From assembly GCA_019347805.1 (NCBI GenBank), contig JAHWKR010000022.1, forward strand, positions 1-49,065: DNA of 49,065 nt, in the 5' to 3' direction. The DNA comes from Methanobacteriota archaeon. GTDB taxonomy: Archaea; Thermoplasmatota; E2; JACPAO01; JAHWKR01. Made by a program: the position numbers and the translations under genes. This document shows positions 6,469 through 14,630 of this stretch, piece after piece; position 1 is the stretch's first letter, and every line of letters begins with the position of its first letter. The notes beneath the pieces are model-generated. The model was not told where the DNA came from. It searched no databases and worked only from the letters and a program-made list of their open reading frames with translations.

Positions 6469-9450
6469 ATGGGAAGCGACGCCATTTATGTCCGGGGCGC
6501 CCGCGAGCACAACCTCAAGGGGATCGACGTTGTCATCCCCCGCGAGAAGCTCGTGGTCATCACCGGCCTCTCAGGCTCGGGCAAGTCGAGCCTGGCATTC
6601 GATACACTGTACGCGGAGGGCCAACGCCGCTACGTCGAATCCCTCTCGTCCTACGCGCGCCAGTTCCTCGGCCAGATGAAGAAGCCCGACGTCGAACACA
6701 TCGACGGCCTCTCCCCGGCCATCTCCATCGACCAGAAGACCGTCCACCGCAACCCCCGCTCCACCGTGGGGACCGTGACCGAGGTCTACGACTACCTGCG
6801 CCTCCTCTTCGCCCACGTCGGCACCCCCCACTGCCCTTCCTGTGACGCTCCGGTGCAGCGCCAGTCGCCCGAAGAGATCGTCGAACGCATCCTCGCCCTC
6901 CCCGAAGGCTCCAAACTGCAGATCCTGGCGCCCGTCGTCCGCGGTCGCAAGGGGACCTACAAGAAGCTGTTCAAGGAACTGCTCCAGAAGGGCTACGTCC
7001 GCGCGCGCGTCAACGGCGCGGTGCACGACCTCAACGACGACATCGAGCTCGGCCGCTACGAGAAGCACGACATCGAGGCGGTCGTCGATCGGGTCGTCGT
7101 CAAGGCCGACCAGCGCTCGCGCATCCAGGACTCCGTCGAACAGGCGCTCGAAGAGGGCGAAGGCGTCGTCATCGTCAACGTCGCCGCCGTCGCCGGCACG
7201 AACGGCGCCGGCAAGAAGACCACCAAAGGCAAGAAAGGCAAGAGCAAGAAAGCGCTCTCGGCGCCCGAGGTCGACGGACAGGACCTGCTCTTCTCCGAGC
7301 ACTTCGCATGCCCGAACTGCAACGTCTCACTGCCCGAGATCGTCCCCCGCATCTTCTCGTTCAACAGCCCCCAGGGCGCCTGCGACCCCTGCTCGGGCCT
7401 CGGCTTCTCGATCCAGGTCGATCCGGCCAAGATCATCACCGATCCGAGCAAGCCGCTCACCCGCGGTGCGTTCCACAAGGATGTCTTCCGCACGAACCAG
7501 TGGATCTTCAAATGGCTGCGCGCGCTCGGCGACCACTATGGCGTCGACATCTCGGTCCCGTGGTCCGAGCTGCCGGCCGACTTCCAGGACGTGGTCCTCT
7601 ACGGGACGGGCGAGGAGATCGATGTCACCTTCCGCGGTGGCAAGGGCAAGAAGAGCTACCGCTTCGGTGGCACCTGGGAGTTCGAGGGCATCTGCACCCG
7701 CATGGACCGGCTCTACCACGAGACCGAATCCGAACGGCTGAAGAAGCGCGTCGAACAGTTCCACACCGAGACGCCGTGCAAGGCGTGCAAAGCTGACCGC
7801 CTGCGCCCCGAGGTGCTCGCCGTGCGTATCCGCGGCAAGAACATCATCGACACGACACGCATGCCCATCGACCGCTGCCTCGCCTGGTTCGAGGAGACCG
7901 AGCAGCGGTTCACCGAGCATGAGCGCAAGATCGGCCACGAGGTCATCAAGGAGATCAAGGCGCGCCTCGGCTTCATGATCAACGTCGGGCTCGGCTACCT
8001 CGACCTCGCACGCGCCTCCGGCACCCTCTCCGGTGGCGAAGCGCAGCGCATCCGGCTCGCCAGCCAGATCGGCTCCGGCCTCGTCGGTGTGCTCTACATC
8101 CTCGATGAACCCTCCATCGGACTGCACCAGCGCGACAACATCCGCCTCATCCATACGCTCCAGCATCTGCGCGACAGCGGCAACACCGTGCTCGTCGTCG
8201 AGCACGACGAGGAGACCATGTGGGCCGCCGACCATGTCATCGACCTCGGCCCCGGCGCCGGTGAGCATGGCGGCCGGGTCGTCGCCGAAGGCACTCCGAA
8301 AGAGGTCGCCGCCGACCCCGAGTCGGTGACCGGCGCCTATCTTTCTGGCCGCAGGTCCATCGCCATCCCGACGACACGACGCAGCGGCAACGGCAAGGAA
8401 CTGGTGGTCAAGGGCGCGAGACAGAACAACCTCAAGAAGATCGACGTGCGCTTCCCGCTCGGCCGCTTCATCTGCGTCACCGGCGTCTCCGGCTCCGGGA
8501 AATCGACGCTCGTCAACGATGTGCTCGTCAAGGGGGCCATCAAAAGCCTGAACGGGCATGGTGACGCGCCGGGTGCCCACGACTCCATCGAGGGCCTCAA
8601 GCACGTCGACAAGCTCATCGTCATCGACCAGAGCCCCATCGGCCGCACCCCCCGCTCCAACCCCGCCACCTACACAGGCGTCTTCACCCCCATCCGGGAA
8701 CTGTTCGCCCAGACCCCCGAATCGAAGAAACGCGGCTACAAACCAGGCCGCTTCAGCTTCAACGTCAAGGGCGGCCGCTGTGAATCGTGCGCCGGCGACG
8801 GCATGGTCAAGATCGAGATGCACTTCCTCCCCGACGTCTACGTGCCGTGCGAGGTGTGCAAAGGCTCCCGCTACAACAAGGAGACCCTGGTGGTGAAATA
8901 CAAGGGGAAGACCATCCGTGATGTGCTCGACATGACCGTCGAGGAGGCGCTCGTCTTCTTCGACGCCATCCCGGCCATCCGCAACAAGATGCAGACCCTG
9001 TACGACGTCGGCCTCACCTACATCCGGCTCGGACAACCGGCGACGACGCTCTCCGGCGGCGAGGCGCAACGGGTCAAGCTCGCCACGGAACTGGCCAAAC
9101 GCTCCACCGGCAAGACACTCTACGTCCTCGACGAACCGACGACCGGGCTGCACTTCCACGACATCACCCACCTGCTCGGCGTCCTCGAACGGTTGACCGA
9201 ACAGGGCAACACGGTCATCGTCATCGAGCACAACATGGACGTCGTCAAGACCGCCGACCACATCATCGACCTCGGCCCCGAGGGCGGCGAAGGCGGCGGC
9301 AAGGTGGTCGCCACCGGCACCCCGGAAGAGGTCGCCAAGACCAAGACCTGGACCGGACGCTACCTCGCCAAGGTGCTCAAGAACAACTCCCTCGTCGAGG
9401 CGTCGGTCCGCTCGGGCAAGAAGCGCCTCGTCACGACCGCGACCGTGTAG
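6469..9450 (+). CDS. uvrA: UvrA excision-repair ATPase, 993 aa
   Basis: UvrA scans DNA for lesions with UvrB. ATG 6469 is chosen because family similarity begins there ([16 protein letters not shown]). Visible in order: first Walker [10 protein letters not shown] near residue 32; a first cysteine set CPSC; a zinc module CPNC followed by CDPCSGLG; signature LSGGEAQR and Walker [15 protein letters not shown]; second Walker [14 protein letters not shown]; the C-terminal zinc finger CESCAGDG...[10 protein letters not shown]; second [11 protein letters not shown] and [13 protein letters not shown]. All ATPase and zinc elements look intact. A Lys-rich insert (about residues 244-262) makes it somewhat longer than the typical ~940 residues. 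uvrC starts three bases after its stop. In archaea UvrABC is generally considered of bacterial origin. Confidence 0.98.
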   Translation: MGSDAIYVRGAREHNLKGIDVVIPREKLVVITGLSGSGKSSLAFDTLYAEGQRRYVESLSSYARQFLGQMKKPDVEHIDGLSPAISIDQKTVHRNPRSTVGTVTEVYDYLRLLFAHVGTPHCPSCDAPVQRQSPEEIVERILALPEGSKLQILAPVVRGRKGTYKKLFKELLQKGYVRARVNGAVHDLNDDIELGRYEKHDIEAVVDRVVVKADQRSRIQDSVEQALEEGEGVVIVNVAAVAGTNGAGKKTTKGKKGKSKKALSAPEVDGQDLLFSEHFACPNCNVSLPEIVPRIFSFNSPQGACDPCSGLGFSIQVDPAKIITDPSKPLTRGAFHKDVFRTNQWIFKWLRALGDHYGVDISVPWSELPADFQDVVLYGTGEEIDVTFRGGKGKKSYRFGGTWEFEGICTRMDRLYHETESERLKKRVEQFHTETPCKACKADRLRPEVLAVRIRGKNIIDTTRMPIDRCLAWFEETEQRFTEHERKIGHEVIKEIKARLGFMINVGLGYLDLARASGTLSGGEAQRIRLASQIGSGLVGVLYILDEPSIGLHQRDNIRLIHTLQHLRDSGNTVLVVEHDEETMWAADHVIDLGPGAGEHGGRVVAEGTPKEVAADPESVTGAYLSGRRSIAIPTTRRSGNGKELVVKGARQNNLKKIDVRFPLGRFICVTGVSGSGKSTLVNDVLVKGAIKSLNGHGDAPGAHDSIEGLKHVDKLIVIDQSPIGRTPRSNPATYTGVFTPIRELFAQTPESKKRGYKPGRFSFNVKGGRCESCAGDGMVKIEMHFLPDVYVPCEVCKGSRYNKETLVVKYKGKTIRDVLDMTVEEALVFFDAIPAIRNKMQTLYDVGLTYIRLGQPATTLSGGEAQRVKLATELAKRSTGKTLYVLDEPTTGLHFHDITHLLGVLERLTEQGNTVIVIEHNMDVVKTADHIIDLGPEGGEGGGKVVATGTPEEVAKTKTWTGRYLAKVLKNNSLVEASVRSGKKRLVTTATV

Positions 9451-9453
9451 TCC

Positions 9454-11400
9454 ATGGCCGTCTTCAAGGACCCGTCTCCCTCCCGCTCCCGGACCCCCTT
9501 CGAGAGCGACAAGGACGGGACCCGGGTCCCCGGTGATCGCAAGGCGCTCGCGGCACGCGCCGCCGTCTTCCCCCACGAACCCGGCGTCTACCTCTGGCGC
9601 GACAAGAAGGACGAGGTGCTCTACGTCGGCAAGGCGGTGGACCTCCGCAATCGCGTGCGCAGCTATCTGTCGGGGGCGCACGAGGCGCGCACCGAGGCGA
9701 TGGTGGACGAGGCGACCGACGTCGAGTTCATCGCCACCCACACCGAGAAAGAGGCGCTCATCCTCGAACAGACCCTCATCAAGAAAGAGCGCCCACGCTA
9801 CAACGTCCGGCTGACGGACGACAAGAAATATCCCTACATCAAGGTCACCGACGAACGCTACCCGCGCGTCGTCTACACCCGGGACCTCACGCGCAAAGGC
9901 ACCTACTTCGGTCCCTTCCCCGACGCCTGGGCGGCCAAATCGATCACCCGGCTGTTGAACGCGACGTTCCAGTTGCGCCAATGCCGGACCCTTCCCGACC
10001 GCGCCTGCATCTACCACCAGATGGGCCAATGCCTCGCCCCCTGCATCGACGCGGTGCCCGACTCCGAATACAAGGCCGCCGCCGACGCCGCCCGCGGCTT
10101 CCTGAAGGGGCAGGGAGAGAAATTGGTGAAGGGCTTCGAGACGCGCATGAAGACGGCCGCCGAGGCGGAACGCTTCGAGGAGGCGGCACGACTGCGGGAC
10201 ACCGCGGCCGCCATCCGCAGCGTCCTGGAACGGCAACGGGTCTTCGCCGCCGGACAAGAGGACCGCGACGTCGTCGGGTTCGCCAGGAGCGGCGACCGCG
10301 CCTGCTGTCTTCTGCTCTTCGTCCGCGACGGCAAGACCGTCGGCCGCGAATACTATTTCCTCGCCAACACCCTGGAGCGCAGCGACGCCGACGTGGTCGA
10401 GGCGTTCCTGACCCAATACTACGCCCACGCGCTCGCCGTCCCGCGCGAGGTGGTCCTGCCCGTGCGGCTCCCCGAGGCGGAACTGCTCTCGGAATGGTTG
10501 TCGGACCGACGCGGCGGCGGAGTGCGCTTCACGGTCCCCGAGCGCGGCGACAAACTTCGTCTCGTCGAGATGGCGATGAAGAACGCCGGGCTCCTGGCGC
10601 AGGAGGACCACTTCAAGCGCGAGCGGGAACGCAGCATGGGTGTCGAGGCTTTGCACGGACTCCTCAAGCTCGAGCGGCCCCCGCGCACCATCGACGGTTT
10701 CGACATCAGCCACCACGGCGGCGACCACACGGTCGCGAGCATGGTGCGCTTCCTCAACGGCCTGCCGCACAAGGAGATGTACCGCCGCTACAAGATCCGC
10801 CACGTGGCAGGCATCGACGATTTCGCCGCCATGCGCGAAGCGGTCAAACGCCGCTTCGAGGGCTTGGTGGAGCGCGGTGACGAACTGCCTGACCTCGTCA
10901 TGGTCGACGGTGGACGGGGACAGCTGCGAGCGGCCGTCGACGCGCTCAAGGAACTGGGCCTCGAAGAGCAGCCGGTCTGTTCGCTCGCCAAACGCGAAGA
11001 AGAGATCTTCCTCCCGCTGCGCTTGCACCCTATTCGCGCGCCGGCGCGCCACGAAGGCCGCCAGTTGCTGGAACGGGTGCGCAACGAAGCGCATCGCTTC
11101 GCCATCAAGTACCAGGAGAACCTCAAGGGCAAAGCGTTGACGCGCAGCCGGTTGCTCTCCGTCCCTGGTGTCGGACCCGAGCGACTCCGGCGTCTCTTGC
11201 GTCGGTTCGGTAGCCTGGAGGGGATCGCGGCGGCGTCCCTGGAGGAGTTGTGCGAGGTGCCGGGCGTGACCCAGGCGTTGGCGTCGCGCATCCAGGACGA
11301 CCTCGTCGCCTGGCGCACGGGAAGGCCATCAGGCGATCTCGACGTGGAAGCGCGCGTTGGCGCCGTCGACGAGGCAGACCGAGAAAGCGGCGGCGTCTGA
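9454..11400 (+). CDS. uvrC: UvrC excision endonuclease subunit, 648 aa
   Basis: UvrC makes both incisions around a lesion bound by UvrB. The N-terminal GIY-YIG nuclease is seen as GVYLWRDKKDEVLYVGKA (residues 44-61) with ALILEQTLIKKERPRYN after it. A cysteine patch (CRTLPDRACIYHQMGQCLAPC) follows. The UVR motif (AERFEEAARLRDTAAAI) near residue 240 pairs with the UvrB tail found at the window start. The RNase H-like endonuclease has IDGFDISHHGG and later MVDGGRGQL. Two helix-hairpin-helix units (SVPGVGPERLRRLL, EVPGVTQALASRI) end the protein. The first 35 residues are an unconserved extension, so an in-frame start a little downstream is possible. It forms a tight operon with uvrA. Confidence 0.97.
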   Translation: MAVFKDPSPSRSRTPFESDKDGTRVPGDRKALAARAAVFPHEPGVYLWRDKKDEVLYVGKAVDLRNRVRSYLSGAHEARTEAMVDEATDVEFIATHTEKEALILEQTLIKKERPRYNVRLTDDKKYPYIKVTDERYPRVVYTRDLTRKGTYFGPFPDAWAAKSITRLLNATFQLRQCRTLPDRACIYHQMGQCLAPCIDAVPDSEYKAAADAARGFLKGQGEKLVKGFETRMKTAAEAERFEEAARLRDTAAAIRSVLERQRVFAAGQEDRDVVGFARSGDRACCLLLFVRDGKTVGREYYFLANTLERSDADVVEAFLTQYYAHALAVPREVVLPVRLPEAELLSEWLSDRRGGGVRFTVPERGDKLRLVEMAMKNAGLLAQEDHFKRERERSMGVEALHGLLKLERPPRTIDGFDISHHGGDHTVASMVRFLNGLPHKEMYRRYKIRHVAGIDDFAAMREAVKRRFEGLVERGDELPDLVMVDGGRGQLRAAVDALKELGLEEQPVCSLAKREEEIFLPLRLHPIRAPARHEGRQLLERVRNEAHRFAIKYQENLKGKALTRSRLLSVPGVGPERLRRLLRRFGSLEGIAAASLEELCEVPGVTQALASRIQDDLVAWRTGRPSGDLDVEARVGAVDEADRESGGV

Positions 11401-11427
11401 GGGCACACCGGCGGAGTCTTCGTGTGG

Positions 11428-13143
11428 TCACGCTTGTTGTTGCACCGGCTCCACCGTCTGGACGGGAAGCAGCCGGTCGAGGTCGAACTCCAGGGCGACC
11501 ACGGGTACACGCAGTTCGGAGCGTTCAAGGATCCTCGGATGGACCTCGCCACAACGGCCGACCGTGGTTCCGTCGACCTGCCATCTTGCGACCCGTCCGG
11601 GGACGAACGCCGGATGGTCGTCCTCCGCCACGGTCGCCTTGACGCCGAGGTCGCGAAGGAGCGCCTCCGCCACACCCTTCACCTGGGTGAAACCCGCACG
11701 TGCATCGGCCCGCACCGCGGCCACGTGCCAGCCGTTGTGTCCTGAAGGGTCGACCACCTGGCCGACCTCGAAGAGGCTCTGGGGATAATCGCGGTGGCGG
11801 TTCGCCTCCAGGATGCCGAAGAGCGACGGCAGCATCCAGGTGCGCATGACCGTCTGGTCCTCCGTGACCGGATTGACGACACGGACCGGCGCCTCGTCCC
11901 CTTCGGGCCGTGGCAGGTCGAAGCGGTCGAAGAGCGCCTTCTCGCTCGTGATCGTCAGCGACGTGGTCTCCAGGTAGCCGAGACCGATGAGCGACGTGCG
12001 GACGAGGCGTGCCCGCTTCTCGGCCGGATGGGTCGACCCGAACGCCGGCTCCTTGGGGAGCGTCCCTTCCACGTCCCGATAGCCGTGGCCCTTCGCCACG
12101 TCCTCGATGTAGTCCCATTCATGCAAGAGATCTGCCCGCCACGCCGGCGAGAGCACATGCACCTCGTCCGGGTCCTTGCCGCACGGCGTCGCCGAATGAC
12201 CCAATCGTTCCAGGGCATGGATGATGTCCATGCGGTCCAGGCCGAGCCCAAGCACCCGCTCGGTCTCCTTGACCGAGAGCGTCCCCCGGTAGGGTTCCAT
12301 GTCGGGCTCGACGAGCGTCTTTCCGGCGGAGGCGCCGAACGCCGCGTCGTCGGGATAGACACAGGAGACGGGCGTGAGCGTGGCGCCGCGGTCGAGGAAC
12401 GCCGCTGCGAGGATGGCCATGGTGGTCCGGAGCGTCGGTAAGTCCGGGCCGGTCAGGTCGATGAGGAGGTCGGTCGTCCCCGCGCGGAGCGCCGTGTGCG
12501 CCCCGTTGATGACCGGTGGAAAGGACAAGAGGTGGCCGTCCTTGTCGGTGATGACCGGGAACGGGCCGTCCTTGGGCAGAAGATGCGCGTACGCCTTCCC
12601 CTTCGGGTTCTCTGCAAGGAGTTTGCGCACCGTCGTCTCCTTCGTCTCGGCGAGCGGCACGAAGCGATGGTCGCCATCGACGGTGTGATAACGATAGGGT
12701 GGTGCGGTGTCGCGGGCGTCATGGATGCCGATCGCGACGCGCGAGCGGCGCCTGCCGATTCCGAACGCCAATTTCTCCTGCAGGTCCATGAGGCGCTTGA
12801 TGTCCGCGTCGTCCATCGGCTCGAGGCCCCGGACGTGACAGGCGAGGATGAACGGACGCACCGGACCGACACCGGCATCCACTTCCAAGGTCCCTTCGGG
12901 GGCCGCCAGCTCGTAGTGATGCAACCCTCTTTCATCGCCGAGGAAGGAACGCATCGCCCGGGCGATCCCCTCCACCGATACCAGGTCGGGCCGGTCGGGA
13001 AAATATTCGATGTGCACCTCGTCGCCCGAGACCCGGTCGAGATCGCCACCGAGCATCGGCAGCTCCTCCAACAACCGGTCGCGGTCGACGGGTGCGCCAT
13101 AGAGGGACTCGAAATCGGGGATTCGGAAGCCGATGACCGGCAT
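11428..13143 (-). CDS. pheT: Phenylalanyl-tRNA synthetase beta subunit, archaeal type, 571 aa
   Basis: The beta chain of the alpha2-beta2 PheRS that charges tRNA-Phe. The start at ATG 13143 (MPVIGFRIPDFESLYG) has a strong GGGGGAGG eight bases upstream; a 12-codon longer frame is not needed. The short archaeal/eukaryal form lacks the bacterial N-terminal tRNA-binding and C-terminal anticodon-binding domains. A B3/4-type editing region (near ITDKDGHLLSFPPVINGAHTA) and a B5-like region are visible, followed by the catalytic-like domain (DYIEDVAKGHGY, ETTSLTITSE, RVVNPVTEDQTVMRTWMLPSLF). pheS is not adjacent. It diverges from the HMG-CoA reductase gene and shares a TATA region at 13188-13199. Confidence 0.95.
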   Translation of the reverse strand: MPVIGFRIPDFESLYGAPVDRDRLLEELPMLGGDLDRVSGDEVHIEYFPDRPDLVSVEGIARAMRSFLGDERGLHHYELAAPEGTLEVDAGVGPVRPFILACHVRGLEPMDDADIKRLMDLQEKLAFGIGRRRSRVAIGIHDARDTAPPYRYHTVDGDHRFVPLAETKETTVRKLLAENPKGKAYAHLLPKDGPFPVITDKDGHLLSFPPVINGAHTALRAGTTDLLIDLTGPDLPTLRTTMAILAAAFLDRGATLTPVSCVYPDDAAFGASAGKTLVEPDMEPYRGTLSVKETERVLGLGLDRMDIIHALERLGHSATPCGKDPDEVHVLSPAWRADLLHEWDYIEDVAKGHGYRDVEGTLPKEPAFGSTHPAEKRARLVRTSLIGLGYLETTSLTITSEKALFDRFDLPRPEGDEAPVRVVNPVTEDQTVMRTWMLPSLFGILEANRHRDYPQSLFEVGQVVDPSGHNGWHVAAVRADARAGFTQVKGVAEALLRDLGVKATVAEDDHPAFVPGRVARWQVDGTTVGRCGEVHPRILERSELRVPVVALEFDLDRLLPVQTVEPVQQQA

Positions 13144-13187
13144 GACAAGATCCTCCCCCTGAGGGGTCGAGCCGCCCAAACGGGTGG

Positions 13188-13199
13188 CGCTTTATGAGG
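13188..13199. promoter_or_regulatory. Shared TATA region for pheT and HMG-CoA reductase
   Basis: GCGCTTTATGAGG reads as a TATA element in both directions. On the plus strand it predicts a start at about 13219, one base from ATG 13220 (leaderless). On the minus strand it predicts about 13167, giving pheT a 24-nt leader containing its Shine-Dalgarno sequence at 13152-13159. Confidence 0.5.
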
Positions 13200-13219
13200 G
13201 ATGCCCCTCGCCCGTCGCG

Positions 13220-14443
13220 ATGAGCGGCCCCGGACCGACAAGCCGCATACCCGGATTCCACCAGATGGACGCCGAGACCCGCGCACAGCGTGTCGCCATC
13301 TTCGCCCGTCTCGATGATGAAGAGAAGGCGCTTCTGGCCGCGGGGCGTCGTCCCGACGATACGGCCCATCCCTTTTCGGTCTTCGACAAGATGGTGGAGA
13401 ACGTGGTGGGATCGGTCGGTCTGCCGCTTGGCATCGCCACCAATTTCGTCATCGACGGCCAAGACCGCCTGATCCCGATGGCAGTGGAAGAGCCGAGCGT
13501 GGTCGCCGCCGCCTCGAACGCCGCCAAGATGGCACGGGCGAGCGGCGGGTTCGACACGAAATCGGAACAGACCTGGATGACCGGACAGGTCCACCTCCTC
13601 GACGTGCCGGATGCCGCACGCGCCGCGGAACGAATCGGTGCTCATCGGGAGGAGATCCTTGCGGCCGCAGAACCGCCCGGTTCGTCCATCGGCAAGATGG
13701 GCGGTGGCAGCAAGGACCTCGAGGTTCGTGTACTGCACACCGACGCCCTTCGCTCCTCCGAGGCGAAGGAGGCGCTCGGACACGCCGTCGTGGTCGTGCA
13801 TCTCTTCGTCGACGTGCGCGACGCCATGGGCGCGAACGCCGTCAATACCAGGGTCGAACGCATCGCGCCGTTGCTGGAAGAGCTGAGCGGCGGGCGCGTC
13901 CGGCTGCGCATCCTCTCCAACCTCGCCGACCGGCGCATCGTCACCGCCCGGGGGACCTTCGACGCCGAGGCCTTGGGAGGCCCCGAGGTCGTGCAGGGCA
14001 TCCTGGAAGCGCAATGGCTCGCAGAGCTCGACCCCTATCGCGCCGCGACACACAACAAAGGGGTCATGAACGGAGTCGACGCCGTCGTGGTGGCGACCGG
14101 CAACGATTGGCGCGCGACCGAAGCGGGCGCGCACGCCTATGCCGCGCGCGACGGGAGCTATTCGCCCCTGACACGCTACCACCGCAACGCCGACGGCGAC
14201 CTCGTCGGAGAGCTGTCCTTGCCCTTGGCGCTTGGCACGGTCGGCGGTGCGACGCGGGTCAACCCGATGGCACGGCTCTCGCTCAAGATCCTCGGCGTCG
14301 ATTCCGCGGAAGCGCTCGGACGGATCGCCTGCGCCGTCGGATTGGCCCAGAACCTCGCCGCGTTGCGGGCGCTCGCGACCGAGGGCATCCAAAAGGGGCA
14401 TATTCGGCTTCACGACCGCTTGGCGGACCGTGCCGCGCACTGA
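13220..14443 (+). CDS. hmgA: HMG-CoA reductase, class II, 407 aa
   Basis: It reduces HMG-CoA to mevalonate for archaeal isoprenoid lipids. ATG 13220 is set by the TATA box 26 bp upstream. Class II features are visible: VENVVGSVGLPLG with the catalytic Glu at about residue 60; EEPSVVAAASNAAKMAR; HNKGVMNGVDAVVVATGNDWRA with the catalytic Lys (~280) and Asp (~296); LALGTVGGA; and the terminal GIQKGHIRLHDR carrying the catalytic His. Class I enzymes have a different N-terminus and DAMGMN-type motifs. Class II reductases in archaea such as Archaeoglobus and Thermoplasmata are thought to be laterally acquired from bacteria. The extreme 3' end is partly duplicated just downstream. Confidence 0.95.
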   Translation: MSGPGPTSRIPGFHQMDAETRAQRVAIFARLDDEEKALLAAGRRPDDTAHPFSVFDKMVENVVGSVGLPLGIATNFVIDGQDRLIPMAVEEPSVVAAASNAAKMARASGGFDTKSEQTWMTGQVHLLDVPDAARAAERIGAHREEILAAAEPPGSSIGKMGGGSKDLEVRVLHTDALRSSEAKEALGHAVVVVHLFVDVRDAMGANAVNTRVERIAPLLEELSGGRVRLRILSNLADRRIVTARGTFDAEALGGPEVVQGILEAQWLAELDPYRAATHNKGVMNGVDAVVVATGNDWRATEAGAHAYAARDGSYSPLTRYHRNADGDLVGELSLPLALGTVGGATRVNPMARLSLKILGVDSAEALGRIACAVGLAQNLAALRALATEGIQKGHIRLHDRLADRAAH

Positions 14444-14522
14444 GTCGAGCCCCGCAGAGCCGCGGGCGAGACGAGTTTGCGGCTTCACGACCGCTTGGCG
14501 GGCCGTGCCGCCCCCTGAGTCG
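14405..14522 (+). repeat. Tandem duplication of the HMG-CoA reductase gene end
   Basis: A 43-bp block at 14405-14447, covering the last 12 codons and stop, recurs at 14480-14522, offset 75 bp, with only a few differences. The second copy keeps a TGA in the same relative place. The first copy is the functional end of the reductase gene. Confidence 0.85.
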
Positions 14523-14569
14523 GCGAAACGAGCCGGGCGCAGTAGAGGCCACTCTTTCGGCATCCCTAA

Positions 14570-14579
14570 TCCTTATCAA
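14570..14579 (+). promoter_or_regulatory. TATA box of the FTR1-fusion gene
   Basis: TCCTTATCAA is centred near 14575 and predicts transcription start at about 14601, which places the inverted repeat at 14602-14619 on the start site. Confidence 0.5.
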
Positions 14580-14601
14580 GGGGACTTGCATCCGTGACCT
14601 T

Positions 14602-14619
14602 GTTTAGGACCTCCTAAAC
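14602..14619. promoter_or_regulatory. Probable DtxR/IdeR-like metal-repressor operator
   Basis: GTTTAGGACCTCCTAAAC is an inverted repeat with perfect 8-bp arms and a 2-bp centre. TTAGG...CCTAA half-sites are typical of DtxR/IdeR-family metal-dependent repressors, including archaeal members. It sits exactly where transcription of the iron permease gene should begin, so a bound repressor would block initiation when iron is sufficient. No such repressor is encoded in the window. Confidence 0.6.
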
Positions 14620-14630
14620 CGGTGTGACCC

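Noticed and set aside
7327-11094. Very long minus-strand open frame (1255 codons) across uvrA and uvrC
   Set aside because: It runs antisense to two unmistakable genes and its product is low-complexity Asp/Glu/Val/Gly/Arg sequence, as expected from antisense reading of high-GC codons.
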